64,000 bases of DNA, taken from NCBI RefSeq assembly GCF_026625565.1, contig NZ_CP112998.1:4962501-5026500 (forward strand). The letters run 5' to 3'. Position 1 is the first letter of the stretch. Every line of letters starts with the position of its first letter. The position numbers and the translations under genes were made by a program. Under the pieces are notes generated by a model that saw nothing but the letters and a program-made list of their open reading frames with translations, made no database searches and was not told where the DNA came from. Source of the DNA: Dyadobacter pollutisoli (GTDB lineage Bacteria; Bacteroidota; Bacteroidia; Cytophagales; Spirosomataceae). This document shows positions 1 to 9,054 of the stretch, piece after piece.

Positions 1-107
1 ACTTAAAAATGGGTTTCCAGATATTCTATTTCAAAATGAAATTCAGCATTATACCGGTCAAAAAACTGCTTGTCGTAAGGCTTGGCAGAGAAGAAGAGCA
101 TTTTCAT
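1..107 (-). pseudogene. N-terminal fragment of a D-lactate dehydrogenase-like gene
   Basis: Read on the minus strand from the ATG at 107, the first 34 codons contain FFSAKPYDKQFF and then EIEYLETHF. This resembles the opening of D-2-hydroxyacid dehydrogenases of the LdhA type (beta strand, then S-x-K-x-YD). A TAA at 3-5 interrupts the frame directly after a run of five T (minus strand). Removing one T would let the frame continue as THFK. Either the gene is frameshifted or the assembly has a homopolymer error; the rest lies left of the window. The family call rests on about 30 residues and is tentative. Confidence 0.4.
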
Positions 108-221
108 TCCAAGGCAGGAAGGATGATTTGATTTTGTAAACAAATGAAAAAAAGAATAAGTAAAAGGCTATAAGAGCAATTATTATTTTAAATATCCTTT
201 CTGCTGACACCATAGAAATCT

Positions 222-1010
222 CTATAATAGCTTTAAAACATCCAGCATAGTTTGGTGCGTTGCGTCCAAATTGATCAAACCTCTTCTTGGCCTGTCCAGG
301 TCTAGTGTAATGTAGATGACCAATGAAGTAAGCAAGCAAAACCCTACAATAATGAACCAGTCCAGCTTTCCTTTTCCCACAGATATATAGCCTGCATAAA
401 ATGCGCTCGCAATGGACAACGTCATTAACAATATGACCATAGGATCGGGCACCCTGGCCTTTTCACGTGTATTGCAGATCGTTGCGTTATCGAACATATC
501 GTTTAATGCAGGGATCATTGGCTGGGTTTTCAAAAAGTCAGGTGAAGTCCTTGCATGGCCCATCGCAGTTTGCCATAAATTTTTCTCTTGTGCATCTGCC
601 CTGGCGTTAGCTTCATCCATTTTACCGCGATCTCTTCCTGCTTCGTAATAGTCGATGCGCGCATTCAGATAACTTTTGAAGTTCTTTCGCAATGTGGCCC
701 TGAGTGAGTCCGGATAAAGGTCGGCACGCAAAACAGCCGTCCCTATTGCATTGGATTCATTGATTATGGCATCCCTTCTGCTGTCAAACCTGCTTCCGCT
801 CATGCCGAAAGTCACGGCCAGCAAAAATGCCAGCAACCCAAACAATGCAGAGACGATCGTGTTGTTGCCTGCACTTTCCTCATCCTGGCTGTACCTGACT
901 TTCCCAAATTTGAATCCGAGAAAAATGGAAAGCAGCATCAGCGAGAATAAAATCGAGCACAAAATGAATGCATCGGTTCGGTAAATGAATGATTCTTTCA
1001 TCGCGATCAT
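222..1010 (-). CDS. DUF4239 (bestrophin-like) integral membrane protein
   Basis: 262 residues with four hydrophobic segments at about 12-34, 51-70, 190-208 and 213-235, arranged as two hairpins around a charged, helical central region (about 75-185). The conserved end of the last helix, LDLDRPRRG, and the pattern GFKFG-K-R near helix 1 are typical of the DUF4239 family, which is distantly related to bestrophin channels. The physiological role of the family is not established. A second ATG three codons in (MKESF) is an equally good start. It is transcribed away from the neighbouring envelope operon, so it is probably a separate unit. Confidence 0.75.
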   Translation of the reverse strand: MIAMKESFIYRTDAFILCSILFSLMLLSIFLGFKFGKVRYSQDEESAGNNTIVSALFGLLAFLLAVTFGMSGSRFDSRRDAIINESNAIGTAVLRADLYPDSLRATLRKNFKSYLNARIDYYEAGRDRGKMDEANARADAQEKNLWQTAMGHARTSPDFLKTQPMIPALNDMFDNATICNTREKARVPDPMVILLMTLSIASAFYAGYISVGKGKLDWFIIVGFCLLTSLVIYITLDLDRPRRGLINLDATHQTMLDVLKLL

Positions 1011-1368
1011 AATGAAAACCAGGGATAGGGTTTTTCTTGAAAGTAATACGAAAATCGGTTAATAGCACAATTGCACTATTTAAATAATTTTGCTCTGTCC
1101 CCAAATCACGATAACGGCAAAAATGTAGTAACAAAAGTTATAAACTATTTCTTGATTACAAATTATTTCTATTTATTTGTTTATCCAAGCTTACCAATTG
1201 TTTAATATTTATTAATCACAGAAAATACGTAGGTAGTCAAAACCGCTTCATAGCCTACCAAAATTAAAACTATGAAAAATACAATTTTATTGTCAATTGG
1301 TCTGCACTGAGTACGTCACACCTTTTTAAATTTAATAATCCATTCACCTCATCTCCAACTAACTGCGC
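1011..1368. other. Intergenic region between divergent genes
   Basis: 358 bases between the starts of the DUF4239 gene and the barrel-protein operon. The stretch from about 1060 to 1350 is AT-rich and has no convincing reading frame. An exact TAnnTTTG box (TAATTTTG, 1085-1092, plus strand) is the only Bacteroidota-type promoter element I saw, but no TTTG lies at the right spacing upstream of it, so I do not call a promoter. Confidence 0.4.
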
Positions 1369-2223
1369 ATGAAACAGCATCTACTTTTCTGGACTCTGAT
1401 CATTTTAACACTGATCACGACAACAGGCTCACTGAAAGCTCACGCTCAGGACGAGCAAGCCTTCCTGGGAAATTCCAGGTACATTGATCTTTCCGCAGGT
1501 GTAGGCCTGTCCCGTCTCCGGGATTTCGCAACTTCTCCTTTGTTTTATGAAGGTATCGCCCATCGGTACGCCGTTTCATTATCCCGAATGAGCGAACGAC
1601 GCGACATTTCGACGGGTTTCGCATTTCTGACCAGTAATCTCGAAAATGACTACAATGAGCACGCTGCGGAAAGTGCGCTCAAAACCTTATCCGTTCATCA
1701 TTCCCGGCTCTATCAGATATTTGGCAACGGTTCGGAGCGCTGGAATTTTAAGGCAGGGGGAGAACTGAACGGGACGGCGAATCTGAGAGTTAACCGCTCA
1801 TTAATGAACAGTGCGGTTGGGATAGAAGCTTTCCCAATCCTGTTCGGAACATTGAAAGCAACGCGCAACATCACAAGACAAAGCAGCAGACGCGGCAAAG
1901 AACCGAAGACGAAAAGCCTGTCTTTCAAGCTCAATGCGAGTCTGATAGGCGCCTCGGTCCGTAATGGTTATTCCTATCTCGGCATTGGGCAGATTATCAA
2001 CAAATCAGGATTCGATGGTTTATTGGGAGACTATCAGGTGAAAGCGTTCGGGGTAAGCTCACTTGCGACGACATTGGATTACACCATTTGGCTCAAAAAC
2101 AAAAATGGCTGGCGGTTTTCCTATGCCTGGGATGCTTACAAAACGTCAAGGGATTTTGCAGACTTTGAAATGGCAAGTCATACATTCCGCGTAACGCTAC
2201 TTTTCAACACTAAAAACAACTAA
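1369..2223 (+). CDS. Secreted outer-membrane beta-barrel-like protein
   Basis: 284 residues. The N-terminus (MKQHLLFWTLIILTLITT followed by AHAQ) is a signal peptide, probably cleaved after residue 26. The mature part alternates polar and aromatic residues in short strands, has no cysteines, and ends in a strand HTFRVTLLFNTKNN, as outer-membrane barrels often do. I do not recognise the family. It is the first gene of a tightly spaced run; the S41-type lipoprotein begins 5 bases after its stop. That suggests joint expression and an envelope role. A barrel of 10 to 12 strands would fit the length, but this is a guess. Confidence 0.6.
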   Translation: MKQHLLFWTLIILTLITTTGSLKAHAQDEQAFLGNSRYIDLSAGVGLSRLRDFATSPLFYEGIAHRYAVSLSRMSERRDISTGFAFLTSNLENDYNEHAAESALKTLSVHHSRLYQIFGNGSERWNFKAGGELNGTANLRVNRSLMNSAVGIEAFPILFGTLKATRNITRQSSRRGKEPKTKSLSFKLNASLIGASVRNGYSYLGIGQIINKSGFDGLLGDYQVKAFGVSSLATTLDYTIWLKNKNGWRFSYAWDAYKTSRDFADFEMASHTFRVTLLFNTKNN

Positions 2224-2228
2224 CCAAG

Positions 2229-3236
2229 ATGAAGCGAATCATACATTTATCATATATCGTTGTCGGACTACTTTTCTTTTCTTGTGAATCAGCATTGTTT
2301 GACGCAGAAAACGAGTCAAAAGATCCGATGAAGAACTTTGATTACCTGTGGACACAATGCGATGAAAAATATGCCTATTTCGATTTGAAAGGCATAAACT
2401 GGGATGATGTAAAGGTTCGCTATTCAGCAAAAATTTACGATGGAATGTCGGACGACTCCCTTTTCAAAGTCCTCGGCTCCATGCTGAATGAGCTGAAAGA
2501 CGACCATACCAACCTGGTTTCCAATTTCAATGTGTCAAGTTATGGAGTGCTGCGCGAAGGAAAGGATAACTTCGACTGGCGCATTGTAGAGGACAATTAT
2601 CTGCCGCGTCGCTTTTACCAATCCGGCCCTTTCTCACATGATTTTATTGCCAACGGACAAATCGGCTACATTCGTTTTCCGGAATTTTCCGGTACGGTGG
2701 ACAAGAAAAACATGGATTTCATGCTCGATCGCTACAAAGACACAAAAGGCCTGATCCTCGATCTCCGGGAAAATGGCGGCGGCGCGGTGACGGATGTCTT
2801 TGAACTGCTCAGCCGCTTCGTTGAGACGAAAACGCTGCTTTATTATGTCAGACTGAAAAATGGCAAAGGCCATAATGATTTTACCGAACCGCAGGAGGCC
2901 TATGTTGAACCTTATGACGGCATTCGATACACGAAGCCAGTAGCCGTTTTGGTTGACAGAGGCACATTCAGCGCAGCTTCATTTACTTCGCTGGCGACAA
3001 AAGCGCTTCCTAATGTCTTCCTGGTAGGTGATACAACTGGCGGTGGACTGGGCCTACCCAATGGCGGGCAGCTGCCAAACGGCTGGACTTACCGGTTCTC
3101 CATTTCCCAGGGATTGACGCTTGATAAAAACAATTCGTTCGAAAATGGTGTCCCTGCCGACATTCCGGCTTCTTTTGACTGGACCAATTTGAAACGGGAC
3201 GAGATCATAGATCGTGCCATTGACGAACTGCTTTGA
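2229..3236 (+). CDS. S41 family peptidase, lipoprotein
   Basis: 335 residues. A lipobox ends at Cys19 (LLFFSC), so the protein is a lipoprotein. The C-terminal half is the S41 (C-terminal processing / tricorn-core) fold: GYIRFPEFSG, then GLILDLRENGGG at about 175-186, then VAVLVDRGTFSAASF with the likely nucleophile Ser248, then VGDTTGGG. The N-terminal helical domain (KDDHTNL) is typical of Bacteroidota S41 lipoproteins. I see no PDZ domain between the two parts, so substrate recognition must differ from CtpA-type enzymes. The general-base lysine expected a few residues after the serine is probably the one in LATKALPN. It lies between the barrel protein and an M61 peptidase. Confidence 0.85.
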   Translation: MKRIIHLSYIVVGLLFFSCESALFDAENESKDPMKNFDYLWTQCDEKYAYFDLKGINWDDVKVRYSAKIYDGMSDDSLFKVLGSMLNELKDDHTNLVSNFNVSSYGVLREGKDNFDWRIVEDNYLPRRFYQSGPFSHDFIANGQIGYIRFPEFSGTVDKKNMDFMLDRYKDTKGLILDLRENGGGAVTDVFELLSRFVETKTLLYYVRLKNGKGHNDFTEPQEAYVEPYDGIRYTKPVAVLVDRGTFSAASFTSLATKALPNVFLVGDTTGGGLGLPNGGQLPNGWTYRFSISQGLTLDKNNSFENGVPADIPASFDWTNLKRDEIIDRAIDELL

Positions 3237-3301
3237 ACGTTTGTCAGAAGGCGGTTTGTACATTGCCGGCTGATCAGACATTTTATCAACTAAAAAACAT
3301 T

Positions 3302-5170
3302 ATGAGGCTGCATATATCCATATTCTCTTTGGCCCTGATTTGGTTTTGCGGATGCGCTCCCGGCAAAAAGGCGGGCGGAAAAATCTCGAAAAGCGATTCG
3401 GTTCATGTGTCAATTGACCTCGTTGATGTTAAATACGACCAGGTGAAAGTGACCGTCGATGCTCCCAAGCAAACGGCTTCGACCATTGCCTACCATTTTC
3501 CAAAAATCATTCCCGGAACATATGCAATTGCCGATTACGGCCGCTATATAACCGACATTAAGGCATTTGACAAAAAAGGGAAAGAACTTAAAACCTCCCG
3601 CACGGACTCAAATACGGTGATGATCGAAGACGCAAAACGGTTGGCCAAGGTCTCCTATCTCGTCAATGATACGTTCGACAATGAAGCTGATAACGGCACA
3701 TTTACGGAAGAGGGAAAAACCATTTTCTCGCCCGCAGGCACTAACATTGACGCCGGAAAGCAGTTCATGCTGAACATGGCCGGGTTCGTGGGCTACTTCA
3801 CCAACCAGCTCGAAAAACCTTACCAGATCTCCATATCCCACCCTGCCGGATTATATGGATCAACGGCGCTGATCGACATGGATAACAGCTCGCAATCAGA
3901 CGTTTTCAACATTTCCCGTTACCCGGATGTGGTCGACAATCCGATTATGTATGCGGCGCCTGATACTTCCAATTTCAATGTCAATGGCATGGAGGTGCTG
4001 CTGGGTGTGTATTCCAAAAGCGGTACCGTACGCGCCAGTGACCTGCGTCCGGACTTGGAAAGAATGGTAAGAGCGCAGAAGAAATTTCTCGGGCCCATTA
4101 ATGATACGAAGAAATATGCAGTGCTCACCTACGTTTCATCCGGCGCTGAAAATGACGCAAAGGGCCTGGGCGCGCTGGAACATAACAACTCCACTGTGGC
4201 AGTATTCCGTGATCCGATGCGCAGCAAAGACCTGATCCACGTCATCAGTCACGAGTTTTTTCACACCATTACGCCCCTGAAAGTCCATTCAAAGGAAATC
4301 CAGTATTTCGATTTCAACGATCCGAAAATGAGCCAGCACCTTTGGTTTTATGAGGGCGTGACCGAATATTTCTCCAATCTTTTTCAGGTGAACCAAGGCT
4401 TGATCAATGACAATCAATTCTATGACTTGATGGCTAAAAAGGTTGAAAACGCACGCAGATATGATGACAAACTGTCTATTACGGAGATGAGCAGCCACGT
4501 TTTAGATAGGAAAATGAAGGCACAATATCCCAATGTCTACGAAAAAGGTGCGCTGATCGCCATGTGTGTGGATATTTTGATCAGGGAAGAAAGTAAGGGC
4601 GAGCGCGGGTTACTGTGGCTGATGAGCGAGCTTTCTAAAACTTACGGCCCTACCAAGGCATTCGAGGATGCAGAGCTGATCCCAGAGATCACGAAACTGA
4701 CAAGCGCAACGATTGGTGAGTTTCTCCAAAACCATGTAGTTATAGGTGAACACATTAATTATGAATCATTTACAAAAAGAATGGGTGTTGCGAAAGAAGT
4801 GGTTTCCTTTCCTGAACCAATTGTTTTCATGATCGAAGGCACGCCTTACATTAAACTCGACAAGACAAATACACACATTCTGGCCGATTCGGTTGACGGG
4901 GCGAACAACTTTTACAATAATCTGGGCATTAAAAACAATGACCGTTTTGTAGAGATAAACGGGTTGAAACTGGATCCGAAAGACCTGAACGGGATCATTT
5001 ACATGGGCTATGACCTCGAAGAAGGAAGCCCGATCACGGTAAAAGTGAACCGGAATGGCGAGGATATGGAACTGAAAGGAATCGTAAAGCAAAACTATTC
5101 CGATGGTGACGGGTTTAGGTTCAAAGACGAGTCTAAACGTGCTTTGAACGAGGCATGGCTAAAAAAGTAA
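3302..5170 (+). CDS. M61 family metallopeptidase with C-terminal PDZ domain, lipoprotein
   Basis: 622 residues from the ATG at 3302. An in-frame start at 3233 overlaps the upstream stop but would put 23 polar residues before the signal, so I prefer 3302, which gives a lipobox (WFCGC, Cys17). The zinc motif HEFFH starts at His317; the third ligand is probably the first Glu of YEGVTEYF, downstream. This is the M61 (glycyl aminopeptidase-like) family: an N-terminal beta domain with KIIPGTYAIADYGRY, a thermolysin-like catalytic domain, and a PDZ domain at about 520-610 (GIKNNDRFVEING). It probably degrades peptides in the periplasm or at the surface, next to the S41-type lipoprotein. Confidence 0.88.
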   Translation: MRLHISIFSLALIWFCGCAPGKKAGGKISKSDSVHVSIDLVDVKYDQVKVTVDAPKQTASTIAYHFPKIIPGTYAIADYGRYITDIKAFDKKGKELKTSRTDSNTVMIEDAKRLAKVSYLVNDTFDNEADNGTFTEEGKTIFSPAGTNIDAGKQFMLNMAGFVGYFTNQLEKPYQISISHPAGLYGSTALIDMDNSSQSDVFNISRYPDVVDNPIMYAAPDTSNFNVNGMEVLLGVYSKSGTVRASDLRPDLERMVRAQKKFLGPINDTKKYAVLTYVSSGAENDAKGLGALEHNNSTVAVFRDPMRSKDLIHVISHEFFHTITPLKVHSKEIQYFDFNDPKMSQHLWFYEGVTEYFSNLFQVNQGLINDNQFYDLMAKKVENARRYDDKLSITEMSSHVLDRKMKAQYPNVYEKGALIAMCVDILIREESKGERGLLWLMSELSKTYGPTKAFEDAELIPEITKLTSATIGEFLQNHVVIGEHINYESFTKRMGVAKEVVSFPEPIVFMIEGTPYIKLDKTNTHILADSVDGANNFYNNLGIKNNDRFVEINGLKLDPKDLNGIIYMGYDLEEGSPITVKVNRNGEDMELKGIVKQNYSDGDGFRFKDESKRALNEAWLKK

Positions 5171-5206
5171 CAGTTCATTAACACAAACCTAAATAATCGA
5201 TCCGCG

Positions 5207-5896
5207 ATGAAGAAAGCGCTAGTAATGACAATCCTGGGCCTGGCCAGTGTGCGGGCGATTGCGCAAAAAGACGCCGTTTCGGCCGCATTGGCCAAATACC
5301 AGGTTCAGGAAAACTTGATATTTGATGAAAAGTTGCGTGCCAAACCGGAAGACTATGCTTACGACCTGAAAGAAACAGTTACAACCGAAGGAAGGCAGAA
5401 AGTAATCCTGGCAAGCTACGATCCATCAAAAGCCGAAGCCGAGCGCTGGACTGTGATTTCCGCGGACGATCAGGATCCGTCCACAACCGAAATAAAACGC
5501 TTCCGAAAAGAGCATGGCAAAGCTGCGGTCCCACCTATGAAAATCGATGAAAGCACCTACAAAATAGAGAAAGAAGAAGGTAATGCCCTAACAATCAGCT
5601 ACCAATTTGATCCAGCTTCATTGGTCGAAGACAATGCATTCATCAAGGATTTCCGGGTTTATCTGACGGTGAACACACTGATTGGAAAAATCACCAAGGT
5701 GGAGACGGTCAATGAAAAACCGTTCAAAATCAAAACCTTCAACGTGCCTACACTAAACACTTACTCTGAACTTGCATGGAGCGAGGCGGATAAACGCTAT
5801 ATGCCCAAAAAGGATAATACTACAATGGTTATTAAGATCTTAGGTCAGAAAGCGACAACTGTAACGATTTTGGAATACTCCAATTTTAAGAAATAA
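5207..5896 (+). CDS. Secreted protein of unknown function
   Basis: 229 residues. A signal peptide (MKKALVMTILGLASVRAIAQ) is followed by a soluble, lysine- and glutamate-rich domain with alternating strands and no cysteine or metal motif. The pattern of an N-terminal helix, then KVILASYDP...WTVIS, then DFRVYLTVNTLIGKITKVE resembles small periplasmic domains that bind or chaperone membrane proteins, but I cannot place it in a family. It starts 36 bases after the M61 gene on the same strand and is probably the last gene of that operon. Confidence 0.6.
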   Translation: MKKALVMTILGLASVRAIAQKDAVSAALAKYQVQENLIFDEKLRAKPEDYAYDLKETVTTEGRQKVILASYDPSKAEAERWTVISADDQDPSTTEIKRFRKEHGKAAVPPMKIDESTYKIEKEEGNALTISYQFDPASLVEDNAFIKDFRVYLTVNTLIGKITKVETVNEKPFKIKTFNVPTLNTYSELAWSEADKRYMPKKDNTTMVIKILGQKATTVTILEYSNFKK

Positions 5897-6238
5897 AAAG
5901 CGCCGGGTGCTACGCATTCACAAGCCCGCGTATTAGTCAAGAGCAAGCATTTACCTCTTACTATATATCGGCACGAACGTCTCAAACAAGTAATTTCACT
6001 ATTATTAAATATTAGAAAAATACAAAACAGTTGCAACCTAAACCCAAAAGGATTTTGCAACCATTTGCCAATAAATTGTAACCATTCTGCTTCGATTTTA
6101 ACAAGTCAGGAATTCGATCAAAAAAATTAGCCATTATAAATTAGTTCTACAAGATTTGGAAATGACCAGTTTAGAGTATCAGGTTGTATTTTTTCAATTT
6201 TTGACAAAGGCATATTCAACTTAAATTCGTTAAAAAGG
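5897..6238. other. Intergenic region without a recognised gene
   Basis: 342 bases between the M61-linked operon and the next lipoprotein gene. The part from about 5990 to 6238 is AT-rich and probably contains the promoter for the gene at 6239. I find no hairpin strong enough to call a terminator, and no small reading frame with coding character. Confidence 0.4.
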
Positions 6239-6970
6239 ATGAATAAAATAGCTCACTTCTTAGTTGTAGCGTGCTGCGCATTAAAGGCCTGCGCGCCCAA
6301 AACTACCGGAACGAACACTGTGTTCAGAGCAAATCCGCTCCCAGACAGCATCAAAACTTTCATCCTGCAGCCGGATGAAATACTTCCTGGAAAATCAGAG
6401 TTTCTACGGGAGGTCGTCATGGGCGCCTCGCTACTTTCCAGTAACTGCGGTTACAAAAACCTGATGGACTACGCCACATTCCAATCCCGACAATCGGGTG
6501 CCAATTTGATTCAGCTGACTCAGGTTAAAAAACCAGCGATGGGAAACGGCTGCTATCACATCACTGCCAGATTGTACAAGAATCTGGATTCGGCGGCCAT
6601 CGCTTCAATTGAATCTAATAAAACAGCCGTCAATAAATCGACTCTTCCTTCGGATGCCGACTATGCAATTGTCCATTTCTATCGCCCCAAAGCCTTTGAA
6701 GGTGCCATTATATCCTATCAGATCAAGATGGACGACAAAGGTGTAATTGGCAAAGCCTCAGCAGGCTCGCGGTTCGAATACAAAATAACCGAATTTGGCA
6801 AACACCGCTTTTTTGGAAAAACCAAAAAACAGGATGCAGTGACATTCAATATTGAAAAAGGCAAAGAATACTACGTCCGCTGCGGCGTTACAAAAGGATC
6901 CAGCATCGTAATACCCGACATGTATCTGATGGAAAATTATGTAGCACGTCGCGAATTGGCAGAATTGTAG
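6239..6970 (+). CDS. Lipoprotein of unknown function
   Basis: 243 residues. The signal ends in a lipobox ALKAC (Cys18). The first half (about 25-120) contains MGASLLSSNCGYKN and a stretch on residues LIQLTQVKKP ending in GCYHITARLYK, so Cys68 and a later Cys could pair in the oxidising periplasm. The second half (about 140-243) begins ADYAIVHFYRPKAFEGAIISY and ends in strands with KGKEYYVRCGVTKG. It looks like the immunoglobulin-like domain found in DUF2846-type lipoproteins (ADYAIVYFYRP... pattern, from memory). Role unknown. It is followed 59 bases later by another secreted protein on the same strand. Confidence 0.6.
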   Translation: MNKIAHFLVVACCALKACAPKTTGTNTVFRANPLPDSIKTFILQPDEILPGKSEFLREVVMGASLLSSNCGYKNLMDYATFQSRQSGANLIQLTQVKKPAMGNGCYHITARLYKNLDSAAIASIESNKTAVNKSTLPSDADYAIVHFYRPKAFEGAIISYQIKMDDKGVIGKASAGSRFEYKITEFGKHRFFGKTKKQDAVTFNIEKGKEYYVRCGVTKGSSIVIPDMYLMENYVARRELAEL

Positions 6971-7029
6971 CAGCAACACATCATCGAATCAATTCAAGGA
7001 AAATTCTCTCATTCTTAACTCAACTAACT

Positions 7030-7872
7030 ATGAAACACTTTTTCAATTTTATTTTCTTCTTGCTGCTATCCACACCATTGTTCGCGCAACAGACGGCTAA
7101 AAACGATGTTATTCTTCAATTGAACGGCGATGAACTGGCTGGCAAAGTGGTCGAGATTACAGATGATGCCGTGAAATTCTCCTATGCCGGTGAATCGCTC
7201 ATTTACCCGGTCAAAAAATCAGATATTCTGAAAATAACCTATGCCAGCGGCAGAATTGAAATTTTCAACAAGCCCTCTTTAAGTTCTGCGGCTGCATCCG
7301 CACCAGCCAGCGCTTCCGCAGCAGGCGCGTCGGGGCTAGCAGATCATCATAATAAAATCGCCATCCTCCCATTCGCATTCATTAAAGACGGCCAAAAAGC
7401 GGCTGATGAACTCAGCAACGTGGTTCAAGGCGCATGTTTCACATTCCTGAGTAAACACGCCGGTGTACTTCAAGTCCTTGACACACGCAATACGAACGCG
7501 AGACTGATCAAAGCGGGCGTCACCAGAGAAACACTCCAAGGTTACACGATGGACGATATCTGCAACATTCTGGGCGTCGAATTCATCGTCGACGGAACTG
7601 TTTTGTTAAACAAAGCTTCCGAATCGAGCATTGCATCTTCGTCAAACACTGATAAGACCAAATTCAACGACAAAGAGGTAAAAAGTACCGGCTACGCTTC
7701 TTCGAGGGCGACAAACTACAATAATTACGAAACCACGATCAATCTGGACGTCTACAACGACAAAGGCAATAACATGTTCAGCCAGTCGCGCAAATCCTTT
7801 TTCAAGTCGCAAGATGCTTATCAAAATGCGCTGGAATATGTTTTGAAACGGTCGCCACTGTACAGCAAATAA
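7030..7872 (+). CDS. Secreted protein with N-terminal SH3-like and C-terminal CsgG-like regions
   Basis: 280 residues with a signal peptide ending LFAQQ. Residues 25-80 (DVILQLNGDELAGKVVEI, then KITYASG) form the small beta domain often seen at the N-terminus of Bacteroidota secreted proteins. A low-complexity linker of Ala and Ser follows (about 88-104). From about 110, KIAILPFAF...ADELSNVVQGACFTFLSKH, then GVEFIVDGTVLL matches the fold of CsgG / penicillin-activator LpoB-like proteins, which start with an AILPF strand and end with a VDG strand. Substrate and partner are unknown. It shares strand and spacing with the preceding lipoprotein gene. Confidence 0.6.
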   Translation: MKHFFNFIFFLLLSTPLFAQQTAKNDVILQLNGDELAGKVVEITDDAVKFSYAGESLIYPVKKSDILKITYASGRIEIFNKPSLSSAAASAPASASAAGASGLADHHNKIAILPFAFIKDGQKAADELSNVVQGACFTFLSKHAGVLQVLDTRNTNARLIKAGVTRETLQGYTMDDICNILGVEFIVDGTVLLNKASESSIASSSNTDKTKFNDKEVKSTGYASSRATNYNNYETTINLDVYNDKGNNMFSQSRKSFFKSQDAYQNALEYVLKRSPLYSK

Positions 7873-8190
7873 TGCGGCAAACCGATATGAAGCACTTGCG
7901 GGACTTTCCGATCTGTAAGTGCCCGTGCGGGAAACATTAATTTAATTTGCGCGTTTCATATCCCAGTGCTTCGGTAAACTTTCTTTCCATCCCTTCGGCG
8001 TCGAGCTTATTCTTTTGGTAGCTGAACCGGGTAGCAAATGTTAACAAAAAAGTGTGTTATAAGCAGAAACTTTTATCTTCTTTTCACAAAGAAAATGCGG
8101 GCTCCAGAAACAGTCAATGTTAAGTAATAAAATACAATTGTTAACACAAGCGCGTGTTTATTTCTCAACTAATTACAGGTCTATACATGC
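7873..8190. other. Intergenic region with possible gene remnant and paired palindromes
   Basis: 318 bases between convergent genes. On the minus strand, 7937-8054 reads as 38 open codons ending GYETRKLN then TAA, with the look of a protein C-terminus (LDAEGMERKFTEALGYE), but a second frame is also open, so coding is uncertain. Two related palindromic elements lie at 8039 and 8139 and are listed separately. Confidence 0.3.
8039..8158. promoter_or_regulatory. Two copies of TGTTAACA-N8-TGTT, 100 bases apart
   Basis: The element TGTTAACA-N8-TGTT occurs at 8039-8058 and again at 8139-8158. Each contains the inverted repeat AACA-N8-TGTT; the second extends to AACAC-N6-GTGTT. The exact 100-base spacing and shared layout suggest a paired operator. 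No gene starts next to them in this window, so their target is unknown. Confidence 0.35.
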
Positions 8191-9054
8191 TTAGCCTAAG
8201 CTTAGCATTACGATTCCACCCAAAATCAAAACACTCGCTACGAGCCTTCTTCTCAAATCTTTTTCGTCGAAGACTCGTGAACCCATAAATACACCGAGCA
8301 AAATACTGGTTTCCCTGGCTGGCGCTACGACTGTTAATGGTGCATATTTCAACGCCTCCAAAACCAGCATGTAAGCGGCCGGACTCATAACCGCAATGGC
8401 GACGATGACCCACTTATGCAACTTGATCTCTCTTTTCAATTCATCTTTCTCAGCACGAATGAAAGGAAATAGCAAGGCGGCACCAAGCAGATTGGTCCCA
8501 AAGGTGAGCACTAAGGGGGATATTGTGTAGGATTTTACTGCAATCGCGTCATTAACCGTGTAAAGTGCAATAAACAATCCGGTGAGTACGCCGTAGGTGA
8601 GGCCGGCTGTCATTTTCCTGTTTTGCCCTGTCCCGAAGCTCAGTCCGGTAATCACCAGCACACCGGCAATGATGAGAAATAACCCTGAAATCGTTCGTAA
8701 ATCCGGATGCTCACTCATAAATAAAATGGCTGCAGCAGACGAAAACAATGGCCCCGTTCCCCGCGCAAGCGGATACACGACCGAAAGATCCGCGCTTCTG
8801 TAACCCCGCTGCAATACAATGTAATAGGCAAGATGCAAGATCGCACTGCTTAGGGAAAACCATAGTAATGCTTGTGAAATGAGTTGGTTACTCTCACTGA
8901 GTTGATACAAGACAACCGGCAAATACACAATGCTACTCGCGGTGTAAACCAACCAAATGAAAGGAGTTTTGCCCCGGGCTTTTTTTGAAAGCAGATTCCA
9001 GCAGGCGTGAAGCACCGCAGCAGTTAATACCAGGGCCAAAACACGTAAACTCAT
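8191..9054 (-). CDS. EamA/DMT family transporter
   Basis: 287 residues made almost entirely of about ten hydrophobic helices in two similar halves, as in EamA (drug/metabolite transporter) proteins. Landmarks are HACWNLLSKKARG after helix 1, VVYPLARGTGPL in the first half and APLTVVAPARETSILLG in the second half, the repeated proline-containing motif of the family. Members export or import small metabolites; the substrate cannot be read from the sequence. Its ATG overlaps the stop of the phosphodiesterase gene (TAATG), so the two are translationally coupled. A role in handling the product of that enzyme is plausible. Confidence 0.85.
   Translation of the reverse strand: MSLRVLALVLTAAVLHACWNLLSKKARGKTPFIWLVYTASSIVYLPVVLYQLSESNQLISQALLWFSLSSAILHLAYYIVLQRGYRSADLSVVYPLARGTGPLFSSAAAILFMSEHPDLRTISGLFLIIAGVLVITGLSFGTGQNRKMTAGLTYGVLTGLFIALYTVNDAIAVKSYTISPLVLTFGTNLLGAALLFPFIRAEKDELKREIKLHKWVIVAIAVMSPAAYMLVLEALKYAPLTVVAPARETSILLGVFMGSRVFDEKDLRRRLVASVLILGGIVMLSLG

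Noticed and set aside
1085..1092. Exact TAnnTTTG box in the divergent intergenic region
   Set aside because: No TTTG element at the expected spacing and too far from the next start.
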